The notes under the pieces are model-generated. The model made no database searches. It worked only from the letters and a program-made list of their open reading frames with translations, and was not told where the DNA came from. The position numbers were made by a program, and so were the translations under genes. From Chloroflexota bacterium (GTDB lineage Bacteria > Chloroflexota > Dehalococcoidia > JACPQK01), in the NCBI GenBank assembly GCA_016190505.1, contig JACPQM010000062.1, positions 18,227-82,226 on the forward strand: DNA of 64,000 nt, written 5' to 3'. Positions 44,167-53,506 of this stretch are shown one piece after another; within the stretch, counting starts at the first letter, position 1, and each line of letters starts with the position of its first letter.

Positions 44167-45491
44167 TCGAGCGCTACTCCCGGCCCGCCATGAAGGCAGT
44201 GTGGTCCGACGAGGCCAAGTTCCAGAAGTGGCTCCAGGTCGAGATAGCGGTCTGCCACGGCTGGGCCGAGCTGGGCACCGTGCCCCGGGCTGACCTGGAG
44301 AAGATCGAGCAGAACGCCCGCTTCGACCCGGCCCACTACGCCACATACCTGAAGCAGACCCACCACGACGTCACTGCCTTCCTGCGCACCGTGGCCGACT
44401 CCCTGGGCGCGGAGAGCCGCTTCATCCACCTGGGCCTCACCTCCTCCGACATCATGGACACATCGCTGGCCCTCCAGCTTCGGGAGGCCAGCGACCTGCT
44501 CATGCAGGACGTCGAGGCCGTCATCCAGGCGCTGGAGGACAAGGCACGGGAGCACCAGCACACCATGATGATGGGGCGCACCCACGGTGTCCACGCCGAG
44601 CCTATCACCTTTGGCCTGAAGCTGGCCCTGTGGGCCCAGGAGATGCGCCGCCAGGCTACACGCCTGGCCCGCGCCCGGGAGGCCATCTCCGTGGGCAAAA
44701 TCTCAGGCGCCGTGGGCACCTACGCCACGGTGCCGCCGGAGGTAGAGCGCATCGCCTGCGCCCGCCTGGGGCTGGAGCCTGCCCCCATCTCCAGCCAGAT
44801 CGTGCAGCGGGACCGCCACGCCGAGTTCGTCACCACCCTGGCCCTCATCGGGGCCTCCCTGGAGAAGTTTGCCACCGAGTTCCGTTCCCTCCAGCGCACC
44901 GAGGTCCGAGAGGTGGAGGAGCCCTTCGAGCCGGGGCAGACCGGCTCCTCGGCCATGCCCCACAAGCGCAACCCCGAGCTGTGCGAGCGCATCTGCGGGC
45001 TGGCCCGCCTCCTGCGGGGCCACGCCATCACCGCTATGGAGAATATGTCCCTGTGGCATGAGCGGGACATCTCCCACTCCTCCGCCGAACGCGTCATCCT
45101 CCCTGACTCCTGCCTGGCCCTGGACTACATTCTGGACCTGTTCGCCTTTGTCTTGAAGGGGCTGCGGGTGTTCCCCGAGAACATGCGCCGCAACGTGGAG
45201 CTTACCCGGGGGCTGGTCTTCTCCCAGCGCGTGATGCTGGCCCTCATAGACAAGGGGCTAAGCCGCCAGAAGGCATACGGCATGGTCCAGCGCAACGCCA
45301 TGGCGTCATGGGAGAGCGGGACGCCCTTCCTGGACCTGCTGCTGGCCGACCCCGAGGTCACCACCCACCTCCCCGAGGCAGAGCTGCGCCTGCTTTTTGA
45401 CTACGGCTTCTTCCTGAAGCACGTAGACGAAGTATTCGAGCGGGTGGGGTTGGGCCGACCGGCCCCGGTAGGTGCGAGGAGCACGATATGA
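44163..45491 (+). CDS. purB: Adenylosuccinate lyase
   Basis: The 442-residue fumarase-superfamily enzyme has 'IHLGLTSSDIMDTSLALQL', 'MGRTHGVHAEPITFG' and the signature 'GSSAMPHKRNPELCE' with the mobile catalytic Ser. It removes fumarate from SAICAR and adenylosuccinate. The length is normal for the short bacterial form. ATGA overlaps couple it to purE and to the next small gene. Confidence 0.96.
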   Translation: MIERYSRPAMKAVWSDEAKFQKWLQVEIAVCHGWAELGTVPRADLEKIEQNARFDPAHYATYLKQTHHDVTAFLRTVADSLGAESRFIHLGLTSSDIMDTSLALQLREASDLLMQDVEAVIQALEDKAREHQHTMMMGRTHGVHAEPITFGLKLALWAQEMRRQATRLARAREAISVGKISGAVGTYATVPPEVERIACARLGLEPAPISSQIVQRDRHAEFVTTLALIGASLEKFATEFRSLQRTEVREVEEPFEPGQTGSSAMPHKRNPELCERICGLARLLRGHAITAMENMSLWHERDISHSSAERVILPDSCLALDYILDLFAFVLKGLRVFPENMRRNVELTRGLVFSQRVMLALIDKGLSRQKAYGMVQRNAMASWESGTPFLDLLLADPEVTTHLPEAELRLLFDYGFFLKHVDEVFERVGLGRPAPVGARSTI

Positions 45492-45712
45492 CAGCGCGGA
45501 AGGGTCTTCCTGTGCCAATTAAGAACGCCGAAGAAGCTTCGGATGTGGTGAAACGCTTTCTAGCCAAAATGGGCGAAACGGTTTTCATGCTCCGAAGAGC
45601 CGAAAAGACTGACAGCATCTGGATCGTAGAATTCGGTGTGGGTTTCCGCACTATTCGTTTTGAAGTGGATGCCAACACAGGCGAGATACTCAAGTACACC
45701 CAGCTCAACTGA
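45488..45712 (+). CDS. Small hypothetical protein in the pur operon
   Basis: The 74-residue protein starts by ATGA overlap with purB. 'EEASDVVKRFLAKMGETVFMLRRAEK' and 'WIVEFGVGFRTIRFEVDANTGEIL' suggest a PepSY-like alpha-beta unit without a signal peptide. It has no known purine role. Its close packing indicates cotranscription. Confidence 0.65.
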   Translation: MTARKGLPVPIKNAEEASDVVKRFLAKMGETVFMLRRAEKTDSIWIVEFGVGFRTIRFEVDANTGEILKYTQLN

Positions 45713-45720
45713 CTGCATAC

Positions 45721-46110
45721 ATGGCACCCGACGAGACCAATCCCAGGCAAGTGGCCGCTTACAGGCGGCGCTCCAACGAATATTGGGCCCAGGCCAAGGA
45801 ACTTTGGGCTAAAGGAAATACGGAAAAGGCAAGCGAGTTGGCATGGGGGAGTGTGGCCGAGCGGGTCAAGGCAGTGGCCTTGGCTCGCACAGGCCAGATG
45901 TTCAGGAGCCACAGGCTTGTTGGAGAGTACGTTGACAGGCTGGCTCGCGAACTGGCCAGCCCAGACCTGGAGAGAGTGTTTGACCGAGCTGCACGACTAC
46001 ATCAGAACTTCTACGAGGCGGACCTGAGCGCCGAAGCCGTAAGAGCGCGCCTCGTAGATGTAGAATGGCTGTTGAACAGGCTCGATCTTGTTCTAAGAGG
46101 GACCCCATGA
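45721..46110 (+). CDS. PaREP1/HEPN-like small helical protein
   Basis: The 129-residue helical protein has 'YRRRSNEYWAQAKELWAKGNTEKASELAWGSVAERVKAVALARTG'-like content read in pieces: 'AKELWAKGNTEKASELAW' and 'GSVAERVKAVAL'. This resembles the PaREP1/PaREP8 group within HEPN-type helical bundles. The RxxxxH motif of active HEPN RNases is not evident. It overlaps purC by ATGA, so expression is tied to purine genes. Function unknown. Confidence 0.65.
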   Translation: MAPDETNPRQVAAYRRRSNEYWAQAKELWAKGNTEKASELAWGSVAERVKAVALARTGQMFRSHRLVGEYVDRLARELASPDLERVFDRAARLHQNFYEADLSAEAVRARLVDVEWLLNRLDLVLRGTP

Positions 46111-47015
46111 CCACCCTCGCCCAAACTGACCTGCCCAACCTGTTCTATCGCGGCAAGGTGCGCGATACCTTCCTCATGGACGAGCGCACGCTGCTGGTGG
46201 TAGCCACCGACCGCATCTCCGCCTTCGATGTGGTGTTGCCCAACGCCATCCCGGACAAGGGCCGGGTGCTCAACTTGCTCTCCGCCTTCTGGTTCCAGAA
46301 GACGGCCCACATCGTGCCCAACCACCTGCTGGAGGTGGTGGACGACGTGCGCCTTCTCCAGCGCTTCCGGTCCACTGACACCTGCTTCGTCTACCCCAGG
46401 TACCTGGAAGGACGCTCCATGCTGGTGAAGATGGCCCAGCGCCTGGACGTGGAGTGCGTGGTCCGGGGCTACCTGGCGGGCTCGGCCTGGACAGAGTACC
46501 GCCGGTCGGGCACTGTCTCTGGACAGCGTCTGCCCGAGGGGCTGGTGGAGAGCCAGCGCCTTCCCCAGCCCCTGTTCACGCCCACCACCAAGGCCGAGGC
46601 GGGCCACGATCAGCCCATCACCTTCGACCAGATGGCCGGCACTGTGGGCCTGGACCAGGCACAGGCCATCCGGGAGGTGACCCTGGCGCTCTATCAGTAC
46701 GCCCACGACCACGCCCTGCCCCGGCAGGTCATCATCGCCGATACCAAGTTCGAGTTCGGCCTGGTGGACGGGCAGCTCACGGTGATTGACGAGATGCTCA
46801 CCCCAGACTCCAGCCGCTTCTGGGATGCCGGCCGGTACGCTCCGGGCGCTTCCCAGCCCAGCTTCGACAAGCAGCCCGTGCGCGACTGGCTGGTAGCCTC
46901 GGGTTGGAGCCAGGAGCCCCCGGCCCCCGACCTGCCCGCGGACGTGGTGGCCCAGACCACCACCCGCTACCGGGAGGGCTACCGGCGCCTCACCGGCCAG
47001 GGACTGCCCAGGTGA
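46107..47015 (+). CDS. purC: SAICAR synthetase
   Basis: The 302-residue protein starts at ATG 46107, overlapping the upstream stop. '[28 protein letters not shown]', seen in segments, '[20 protein letters not shown]', '[30 protein letters not shown]' region and '[11 protein letters not shown]' are PurC hallmarks. It ligates aspartate to CAIR. The next gene begins in the stop codon (GTGA). Confidence 0.95.
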   Translation: MTTLAQTDLPNLFYRGKVRDTFLMDERTLLVVATDRISAFDVVLPNAIPDKGRVLNLLSAFWFQKTAHIVPNHLLEVVDDVRLLQRFRSTDTCFVYPRYLEGRSMLVKMAQRLDVECVVRGYLAGSAWTEYRRSGTVSGQRLPEGLVESQRLPQPLFTPTTKAEAGHDQPITFDQMAGTVGLDQAQAIREVTLALYQYAHDHALPRQVIIADTKFEFGLVDGQLTVIDEMLTPDSSRFWDAGRYAPGASQPSFDKQPVRDWLVASGWSQEPPAPDLPADVVAQTTTRYREGYRRLTGQGLPR

Positions 47016-47386
47016 AGCTGGCCCGCCTGGCCCGGGACTGGGTGTTCGTGGTGGGCACTCCCATAGGCGTGTTCGCGTTAATCGGGCGCCACTTCGTGTT
47101 AGGCGCTGGGCTGATTGCCTTCTTTGCCCTCAGCGCCTACCTGTTGCACCGCGCCGCCGAGGTCGCCCGGCGGAGCATCACCGCTGAAGGCAAGACGCCC
47201 GCCAGAGCGCCGGCCATCCTCTTGCTCTGGGGCCAGGTACTGGTCCTGCTAAACGTCCTGGGGCTGGCGTTTTTGCAGACCGTGGCCGCGCTTTGGCTGC
47301 TCGTGGCCACGCTGCCTCCCGGGTTGATGGCTCTGGCCGCGTGGTTCCAGCTTCGGAGGAGGAGCGATGCCCGCCTACCTCGCTAA
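47012..47386 (+). CDS. Small membrane protein in the pur operon
   Basis: The 124-residue protein starts at GTG 47012 over the purC stop. It has about four hydrophobic segments: 'DWVFVVGTPIGVFALIG', 'FVLGAGLIAFFALSAYLL', 'ILLLWGQVLVLLNVLGLAFL' and 'LWLLVATLPPGLMALAAW'. It overlaps purS by 20 bases. The family is not recognised. Its place between purC and purS may be fortuitous or related to membrane uptake. Confidence 0.7.
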   Translation: MKLARLARDWVFVVGTPIGVFALIGRHFVLGAGLIAFFALSAYLLHRAAEVARRSITAEGKTPARAPAILLLWGQVLVLLNVLGLAFLQTVAALWLLVATLPPGLMALAAWFQLRRRSDARLPR

Positions 47387-47621
47387 AGTCTACGTTAGCT
47401 ACAAGCCCACCGTGAACGATCCCCAGGGGCTGACTATCCGGGACGGCCTGCACACGCTTGGCTTCGCCCAGGTCAAGAGCGTGCGGGCGGGCAAGTATAT
47501 CGAGATAAGGCTGGAGGCAGAGAGCGCCGAGCAGGCGTCCAGCCAGGTACGGGAGATGTGCCGCCAGCTCCTGGCCAACCCGGTTATCGAGGACTTCCGC
47601 TTCGACACGGAGCCGGTCTAG
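47367..47621 (+). CDS. purS: FGAM synthase subunit PurS
   Basis: The 84-residue protein reads 'AKVYVSYKPTVNDPQGLTI', 'GFAQVKSVRAGKYIEIRLEA' and 'ANPVIEDFRFD', the PurS dimer fold that links PurL and PurQ. purQ and purL are not downstream: a convergent regulator gene follows. They must be elsewhere or this is a remnant operon end. Confidence 0.93.
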   Translation: MPAYLAKVYVSYKPTVNDPQGLTIRDGLHTLGFAQVKSVRAGKYIEIRLEAESAEQASSQVREMCRQLLANPVIEDFRFDTEPV

Positions 47622-47624
47622 GGG

Positions 47625-48566
47625 TTACAGGTTCTTGCCCAGGGCCTCCATGGTGTCGTCGAGACGTCCCCGCACCATCATCACCAGGTTCTCCATCACT
47701 TTGGCGTACGTTGCCGGCGAGCCGGCCAGCAGGCTGCGGAGGGCCGTCCCATCCATCTCGACGCAGCGCACAGGCACCATGCAATGCGCGGTGGCCCGAT
47801 AGTGGTACGGCTCGACCAGAGCCGACCAGCCGATGACGTCGCCGGCGGTGGCCAGTGCGGCGGTAAAGCTCATAGTACCCGCTTTCGTCTGCACGGTACG
47901 GACGACTGCCACCGTCCCCCGCTCCATGACGGACAGGGTGGAAGCGGTCTCACCCTCCCGACCAAGGGCTTCGCCCTCAGAGAACTCCCGCCAGCGTCCG
48001 GTCCGGGCCAGCGCCAGAAGCTCAACCTCTGTCAACCTGGAGAACAGGCGGCTCCGTGCCAACGTCGGCACCATCTCGGCGAGCTGGTCCGTCTCTTGCG
48101 CCAGCAGGTCCCCCCGGCCAGCGCCTGCAGGCGTCCCCCAGGTGCCACCCAGCCCCATCCAACGCCGCAGCAAGGGGACCAGCTCGGAGTCCTCACGCTG
48201 GGTATGGTTGAGCAGGCGGGAAGACATGCCCCGCGCCAGAGACAGGAACTCCTGGGTCAGCTTCCCCTTCCGGGCCTCCACCACATAGTTTACGAAGCTG
48301 TCCCGGAGCGCGAGGTGCTCCGCCAGTAGCTCCCTGGCCAGGCCTTTTTCCGGCGCAGGTCCGGCGGCAAGCTGGGGGAAAACCGTCTCCTCTTCTAGCG
48401 CGAAGTGGGACAGCACCGAGGCCTGTATGAAGGTGTCCAGGCCGCCCACGAACTCAAGGCCTCCTACCAGACGCCCCGCGGTGAGGCCGACCACGCCCTT
48501 CTCAAAAGCCAGAAGCCGGCTACGTATATCCCTATGCTCGCTTTGAATTCGCTCAACTATTGCCAT
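47625..48566 (-). CDS. Hemerythrin-like and cyclic-nucleotide-binding domain protein
   Basis: In this 313-residue protein the N-terminal 150 residues form a hemerythrin-like four-helix domain with spaced metal ligands: 'SEHRDIRSRLLAFE', 'HFALEEETVFPQL', 'AEHLALRDSF' and 'LLNHTQREDSELVPLL'. The C-terminal part is a cNMP-binding domain ('LFSRLTEVELLALARTGRWREFSEGE', 'GTVAVVRTV', 'GDVIGWSALVEPYHYRATA'). No DNA-binding helix-turn-helix follows, so it is a sensor rather than a Crp-type repressor. Oxygen or NO sensing linked to nucleotide binding is possible. Confidence 0.85.
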   Translation of the reverse strand: MAIVERIQSEHRDIRSRLLAFEKGVVGLTAGRLVGGLEFVGGLDTFIQASVLSHFALEEETVFPQLAAGPAPEKGLARELLAEHLALRDSFVNYVVEARKGKLTQEFLSLARGMSSRLLNHTQREDSELVPLLRRWMGLGGTWGTPAGAGRGDLLAQETDQLAEMVPTLARSRLFSRLTEVELLALARTGRWREFSEGEALGREGETASTLSVMERGTVAVVRTVQTKAGTMSFTAALATAGDVIGWSALVEPYHYRATAHCMVPVRCVEMDGTALRSLLAGSPATYAKVMENLVMMVRGRLDDTMEALGKNL

Positions 48567-48718
48567 GCGGTTGCCAGGTCTTGTCCATCCCTGGGGCAGT
48601 GGTTCCCCTTACCGTTCTCACACCACAAGCATTATTATCCCACACCTTGGCAAGATGTGTGTGAGCGGGGTGTGATGGAGATGGGAGTTATGTGTGACTT
48701 GAGGCAGTAGGGAGTCTG

Positions 48719-49315
48719 CTAGTCTATCTTGCCCTTGGTACTGGGGACCTCGCCGCCCAGTCTGGGGTCAAGGCGGGTCGCCTGGTCGAGCGCCCGGGCA
48801 AGGGCCTTGAACATCGCTTCAACCTTGTGGTGGTCGTTGCTCCCGGCCAGGAGCCGGATATGGATGTTCATGCGGGCCTCCGCAGCCAGGCTCTCGAAGA
48901 AGTGGCCGATCAGGTCAGTCTGGAGCTCGCCCACCCGCTGCCCAGCGAAGCTGGTCTCCACAGAGGCATAGCCCCGCCCCCCCAAGTCCACCGCCACCAG
49001 GGCCAGCGCCTCGTCCAAAGGGACCACGGCGTGGCCCATGCGTACGATGCCCCGCCGCTCCCCCAGGGCTTGGGCCAGCGCCTTACCCAGGGTCAGCGCC
49101 ACGTCCTCCACCGTATGGTGCTGGTCAGTGTGCAGGTCGCCTGTGGCCTCCAGGGTCAGGTCAAACCGCGAGTGGCGGGCCAGCGCCTCCAGCATATGGT
49201 CCAGCATGCCAATGCCCGTGGCCACCCGGGCCTGTCCGCTGCCGTCCAGGTCCAGCGTCACCGATATCTCCGTCTCCCGGGTCTGGCGCCGCTCGGTGGC
49301 CTGGCGCCGGCTCAC
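48719..49315 (-). CDS. hisB: Imidazoleglycerol-phosphate dehydratase
   Basis: The 198-residue monofunctional HisB contains '[20 protein letters not shown]', '[18 protein letters not shown]', 'VDLGGRGYA' and '[19 protein letters not shown]' with the manganese-binding His and Glu residues. It converts imidazole glycerol phosphate to imidazole acetol phosphate. It is the last gene of the his operon, overlapping hisC by four bases. Confidence 0.96.
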   Translation of the reverse strand: MSRRQATERRQTRETEISVTLDLDGSGQARVATGIGMLDHMLEALARHSRFDLTLEATGDLHTDQHHTVEDVALTLGKALAQALGERRGIVRMGHAVVPLDEALALVAVDLGGRGYASVETSFAGQRVGELQTDLIGHFFESLAAEARMNIHIRLLAGSNDHHKVEAMFKALARALDQATRLDPRLGGEVPSTKGKID

Positions 49316-50421
49316 GGCTCGATCTCCTCAAGTGCCCGGACTACGGCGTCGGTGTGCTCAGGCCGCCCCACCGTGATGCGCACGGTGTCCCGCAGGCGCG
49401 GCGTATCGAAGTAGCGTATGAAGATGCCCCTGCGTCTGAGAGCCTGATGTAGCGACCGCGCATCGCCCCGGGTCACCGCGCACAGGATGAAATTGGCCTG
49501 GGAGGGCCATGGCCTGAGGTACGGGATACGCTCCAGCGCCGAGTAGAGCCGCTCCCGCTCCTGGACTACGGCCCCAACCGTGCCCATCAAGTAGTCCCGA
49601 TCGGCCAGTGACTCGCGGACCGCGACTTCCGCAGCCATGTTCACGTTGTAGGGGGGCTTGATGGTCAGCAGGTGCTGGGCCAGCCCCGGGGGCATCAGCC
49701 CGTAGCCCACCCGCAGGCCGGCCAGGCCCGCCCACTTGCTGAAGGTGCGCAGCACCACCAGCTTGTCATGCTGGGGCACCCGGGCGGCCACTGTCTGACC
49801 GCTGAACTCATAGTAAGCCTCGTCCACCACTAGCAGGGGCCCGGCATGCAGCAGCGGGTGCAGTGCCTCCACCGGCGTGAGGGTGCCCGTGGGGTTGTTG
49901 GGGTTGGCCACGAAGATTATCTTGGTCCGCCCGTCCACCGCCGCCAGCATGCCCTCCACGTCCAACTGGAAGTCCCGCTTGCGGGGCACCTCAATCACCC
50001 GCCCCCCACACACCCGAGTGGAGAAATCGTACATGCCGAAGGTGGGCACGGCGTTTATGACGCTGTCGCCCGGCTCCAAGACCAGCCGGAGCAGCAGGTC
50101 AATGATCTCGTCGCTGCCGCTTCCGGCCACGATGTACTCCGGGCCAACGCCGGTGTAGGCGGACAGGTCCCGCCTCAGGGCCACCTGCGCCGGGTCCGGA
50201 TAGATGTGCAGATAGGGGCATGTGGCCAGAGCGGCCTGGACCCGGGGCGAGCACCCGTAGGGGTTCTCGTTCCCGTCCAGCTTGATGATCGCCTCAGGGG
50301 ACAAGCCCAGCTCCGGGGCCAGGACCTCCGGGGACTGGATGGCCTGATAGACGGGGAGTGTGGCCAGGTCCCCGCGCACCAGCGCGCGCCAGGGCTCGCC
50401 GGCGGCGTCCGAAGTAGTCAT
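49312..50421 (-). CDS. hisC: Histidinol-phosphate aminotransferase
   Basis: The 369-residue fold type I PLP enzyme has '[19 protein letters not shown]', '[13 protein letters not shown]', '[14 protein letters not shown]', '[12 protein letters not shown]' and the PLP Lys in '[17 protein letters not shown]'. It exchanges the amino group of glutamate with imidazole acetol phosphate. Four-base overlaps with hisD and hisB show coupling. Confidence 0.95.
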   Translation of the reverse strand: MTTSDAAGEPWRALVRGDLATLPVYQAIQSPEVLAPELGLSPEAIIKLDGNENPYGCSPRVQAALATCPYLHIYPDPAQVALRRDLSAYTGVGPEYIVAGSGSDEIIDLLLRLVLEPGDSVINAVPTFGMYDFSTRVCGGRVIEVPRKRDFQLDVEGMLAAVDGRTKIIFVANPNNPTGTLTPVEALHPLLHAGPLLVVDEAYYEFSGQTVAARVPQHDKLVVLRTFSKWAGLAGLRVGYGLMPPGLAQHLLTIKPPYNVNMAAEVAVRESLADRDYLMGTVGAVVQERERLYSALERIPYLRPWPSQANFILCAVTRGDARSLHQALRRRGIFIRYFDTPRLRDTVRITVGRPEHTDAVVRALEEIEP

Positions 50422-51746
50422 GGTTCCCCCTCCAGCCGCGCCTCCAGGGCGCGGGCGTGTGCGGTAAGGCCCTCTGCCCGGGCAATGCGAGCCGCTGCCG
50501 GGCCGGTCTCGTGGAACGTTTCAGCACCGGCGGCCACAACGCTGGTCACCTTCAGAAAGTCGTAGACGGTAAGGGGGGAGGCGAAACGCGCTGTGCCCCC
50601 CGTCGGCATCACGTGGCTGGGGCCAGCCGCGTAGTCCCCCAAAGCCTCGGGCGAGGTCTCGCCCATGAATATGCCCCCGGCGTGGTGTAGCCGCTCGCGG
50701 TAGGCGGCGGCATCGCGCACCAGCAGGCACAGGTGCTCGGGGGCATAGGTGTCGGCCATCTCCATCGCCTGCTGGACGCTAGTGGCGACGATGATAGCGC
50801 CCTGCCCCTCCACAGCCTGACGGGCGACGTCCCTCCGCTCCAACTGTGCAAGCTGGCGCTCCACCTCTTCCGAAACGGCCCGGGCCAGCCGCAGCGAGGT
50901 GGTGATCATGACCGGCGAGGCCAATGGGTCATGCTCGGCCTGGGCCAGCAGGTCGGCGGCACACAGGGCGGGATTGGCCCCTTCGTCCGCCAGCACCAGG
51001 GTCTCCGTAGGGCCCTGGATGCCATCCACGCCCACTTCGCCGTACACCGCCTTCTTGGCAAGCTGGACAAAGATGTTGCCCGGCCCGCAGACCTTGTCCA
51101 CGCGAGGCACGGTCTCGGTGCCCCAGGCCATGGCGCCAATAGCGGCAGCGCCGCCCACCTGGAACACGTGGTCCACCTCCGCCAGCTCTGCGGCCAGCAG
51201 CACCACCGGGGGCACACAGCCGGAGCGTGGCGGGGTACAGACCACCACCTCCGAGACCCCGGCCACCCGCGCCGGTATGGCCGTCATCAGTACGGTGGAC
51301 GGATAGGAGGCGGCGCCGCCCGGCACGTAGATGCCTACGCGGTCCAGGGGCCGCACCAACTGGCCCATGCCGCCGGCCTCGAACGACCGCGGCCCGGCCT
51401 CCAACTGGCGGTGATGGTAGGCCAGGATGCGCTCCGTGGCCGTGCGCAAGGCACGCACCAAGTCCGGTGGCACACTGTCTCGGGCAGCCTCGATCTCGCC
51501 GGGGGAGACCTCAAGCCTGTTGACCTCGGTCCCGTCCAGTGCCCGGGCGTAGTGGCGCAGGGCGGCATCGCCCCTTTTCCGGACATCGTCCAGGACCCGC
51601 TCCACAACCTGCCGGGGGCTGAGATCGGCGCCGAAGACCTGGCGGACCTGCGCCGCCACCACGGGAGGCAGCGCCACGTCCTCGAAGGTAGCCGGCCGGC
51701 GCTTCACAAAGGCCCAGGACTCGTCGGCGCCCCGGATTATCCTCAT
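50418..51746 (-). CDS. hisD: Histidinol dehydrogenase
   Basis: The 442-residue zinc enzyme shows 'VGIYVPGGAASYPSTVLM', 'VCGPGNIFVQLAKKAV', 'GPTETLVLADEGANP', 'AQAEHDPLASPVM', 'HLCLLVRDA' and 'GPSHVMPTGGTARF'. It oxidises histidinol to histidine in two NAD-dependent steps. The start overlaps the preceding PLC-like gene. Confidence 0.96.
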   Translation of the reverse strand: MRIIRGADESWAFVKRRPATFEDVALPPVVAAQVRQVFGADLSPRQVVERVLDDVRKRGDAALRHYARALDGTEVNRLEVSPGEIEAARDSVPPDLVRALRTATERILAYHHRQLEAGPRSFEAGGMGQLVRPLDRVGIYVPGGAASYPSTVLMTAIPARVAGVSEVVVCTPPRSGCVPPVVLLAAELAEVDHVFQVGGAAAIGAMAWGTETVPRVDKVCGPGNIFVQLAKKAVYGEVGVDGIQGPTETLVLADEGANPALCAADLLAQAEHDPLASPVMITTSLRLARAVSEEVERQLAQLERRDVARQAVEGQGAIIVATSVQQAMEMADTYAPEHLCLLVRDAAAYRERLHHAGGIFMGETSPEALGDYAAGPSHVMPTGGTARFASPLTVYDFLKVTSVVAAGAETFHETGPAAARIARAEGLTAHARALEARLEGEP

Positions 51747-52492
51747 CCCAGGTACTTCCGGGCGGCAACGATGGACCGCTCCACCGACTCCTGCCGGAAC
51801 CGGCGCAGCTCGGGGTCGGGCACGTAGTCCAGGATGCGCTGGCGCATCACTGCGAAGTCGCCCAGAAAGGCATCCACCGCCTCTTTAGTCACTTTGCCCT
51901 GGGCTACCAGGAACTCGCGGGCGTACTGGCTGAACTGCTCCCAGGAGCGCTCGCGCCTGGTGGCGCTGGCCACGAACTCGCGCCAGCGGGCCAGGCTTTC
52001 GCTGTCCAGGAAGGGGACTGCCGGCGTCGCCGAGTCGCTGCCCAGGGCACTGCGGACGGCCTCCATGGTGGATGGCTCCCGCTCGCGCAGGTCCAACTCG
52101 TATTGAAGGGCGCGGTCCAGCATCTGGGTGATGGCGGAAGAGTCCTCCTTGGACGCCCCGAAGTAGGGCTGCCACACCTCAGAGATCCAGACCTCGTCGG
52201 TGTGCAAATGGCTCAGGTAGCCCGCCACGAACGCCCGGCTGGCGTCATCCAGGCCGGTCCCCGGCGCCAGGTTGGGATGCGCCCGGAACAGGGCCACCGT
52301 CCCGCTCTCGCCCTTGAGCCGGCCCAGGTCGTAGAAATGGGTCTCCTCCCGGGCCGTGCCGGTAAGCAGCCGGATGTCGGGCGCGGTGGAGCCCAGATAG
52401 AAGCTACCAGCGTGCCGCTGGAGGACGTCAAGCTCCGGCAGCGCCCGGGCCACGTCCCTGGCGACGCCCAGATGCAGGACAATGGGCGGCAA
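51743..52492 (-). CDS. Zinc-dependent phospholipase C-like protein inside the his operon
   Basis: The 249-residue protein begins 'IVLHLGVARDVARALPEL', followed by 'GSFYLGSTAPDIRLLTG', 'ETHFYDLG' and 'AGYLSHLHTDEVW'. The spaced His and Asp residues match the zinc-dependent phospholipase C/S1-P1-nuclease-like fold of small bacterial proteins. It has no signal peptide. It lies between hisG and hisD with 4- and 6-base junctions, so is cotranscribed, but has no place in the histidine pathway. A phosphatase role (the missing histidinol phosphatase) is a speculative possibility, noted because hisN/hisJ is absent here. Confidence 0.72.
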   Translation of the reverse strand: MPPIVLHLGVARDVARALPELDVLQRHAGSFYLGSTAPDIRLLTGTAREETHFYDLGRLKGESGTVALFRAHPNLAPGTGLDDASRAFVAGYLSHLHTDEVWISEVWQPYFGASKEDSSAITQMLDRALQYELDLREREPSTMEAVRSALGSDSATPAVPFLDSESLARWREFVASATRRERSWEQFSQYAREFLVAQGKVTKEAVDAFLGDFAVMRQRILDYVPDPELRRFRQESVERSIVAARKYLG

Positions 52493-52498
52493 TGGCCA

Positions 52499-53503
52499 TT
52501 ACCCCCGCGCCAGTTCCTGGAGCAGCCGCTGGTAGGCCTCGCACTCACCCTCGAACAGGAAGCTGGGGGAGGCTACCGTGATGCCGCTGCCACCCACGGT
52601 GCGCAGGTGCTCCACCGCCGGCATCAGGCGCTCCCGGGGTATGACCACGGTCACCGCGTACCAGCCCTGGTCCGGGTAACCCTTGCCAAACACCCGCCCC
52701 ACCGTGGGCCCCTGGAGCCCGGCCAGGTCCGGCAGGCGGGTCACCCGCTCGGCCACCGAGGCCTCGGACTCGCCGCGCAAGTTGGAGGTCAGGCTCACGA
52801 ACTTGGACGCTCTGCGGCGGGCCTCAAAGCGCTCCAGGATGACCCGGGTGGCCTCCAGCTTGGCCGGGTCCTCTTTCAGGGCCAGCCGGTTGCCGATGAG
52901 GCAGGCCTGGGCGCGCACCAGGGTGCCATCGCTCAGCATCTTGAGACGGTTCTCCCGTAGGGTGACACCCGTGGCCGTTATGTCCACAATGACATCGGCG
53001 TAGCCCATGGTGGGGGCCACCTCCATGGCCCCCGCCGCCTCCACCAGGGAGAAGTAGTTGACCCCGTGCCGGTAGAAGAAGCGCGAGACCAGGCGGGCGT
53101 ACTTGGTCACCACCCGCAGCTCCCGCCCCTGCTCGCGCCAGGCCACTGACAGGTCGGCCAGGTCGGCCACGGAGGTGACGTCAATCCAGGCGTCGGGGAC
53201 GGCCACCACCAGCTCGCACTGCCCGTAGCCCAGGTCCTCCAACAGGGTAATGGCTGGACCGCCTTCCCGCCGGTCCTCGTAGAACCGCTCCAGCCCGACG
53301 ATGCCCAGGTCGGCGCTGCCCTCCTCGACCTTGGTGGGTATGTCCGCCGAGCGCTGGAAGAGCACCTGCACTTGAGGCAGGCCAGCCACGCTACCCGTGT
53401 ATCGCCGGGAACTGGGCCGGTCCACCGGCAGGCCGCACGACTCCATAAAGCGCAGGCTGGGGTCGTGAAGCTCGCTGTTGCTGGGCAGAGAGAAGTTCAA
53501 CAT
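52499..53503 (-). CDS. hisG: ATP phosphoribosyltransferase (long form)
   Basis: This 334-residue protein has the catalytic domains ('GSADLGIVGLERFYEDRR', 'IVDITATGVTLRENRLKML') and a C-terminal domain beginning near 'QGWYAVTVVIPRERLMPAVEHL' and ending in 'SFLFEGECEAYQRLL', that is, the HisG_C regulatory domain of hexameric long-form enzymes. It joins ATP and PRPP, the first step of histidine synthesis. Four bases separate it from hisZ, an unusual partner for the long form. Confidence 0.93.
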   Translation of the reverse strand: MLNFSLPSNSELHDPSLRFMESCGLPVDRPSSRRYTGSVAGLPQVQVLFQRSADIPTKVEEGSADLGIVGLERFYEDRREGGPAITLLEDLGYGQCELVVAVPDAWIDVTSVADLADLSVAWREQGRELRVVTKYARLVSRFFYRHGVNYFSLVEAAGAMEVAPTMGYADVIVDITATGVTLRENRLKMLSDGTLVRAQACLIGNRLALKEDPAKLEATRVILERFEARRRASKFVSLTSNLRGESEASVAERVTRLPDLAGLQGPTVGRVFGKGYPDQGWYAVTVVIPRERLMPAVEHLRTVGGSGITVASPSFLFEGECEAYQRLLQELARG

Positions 53504-53506
53504 GGT

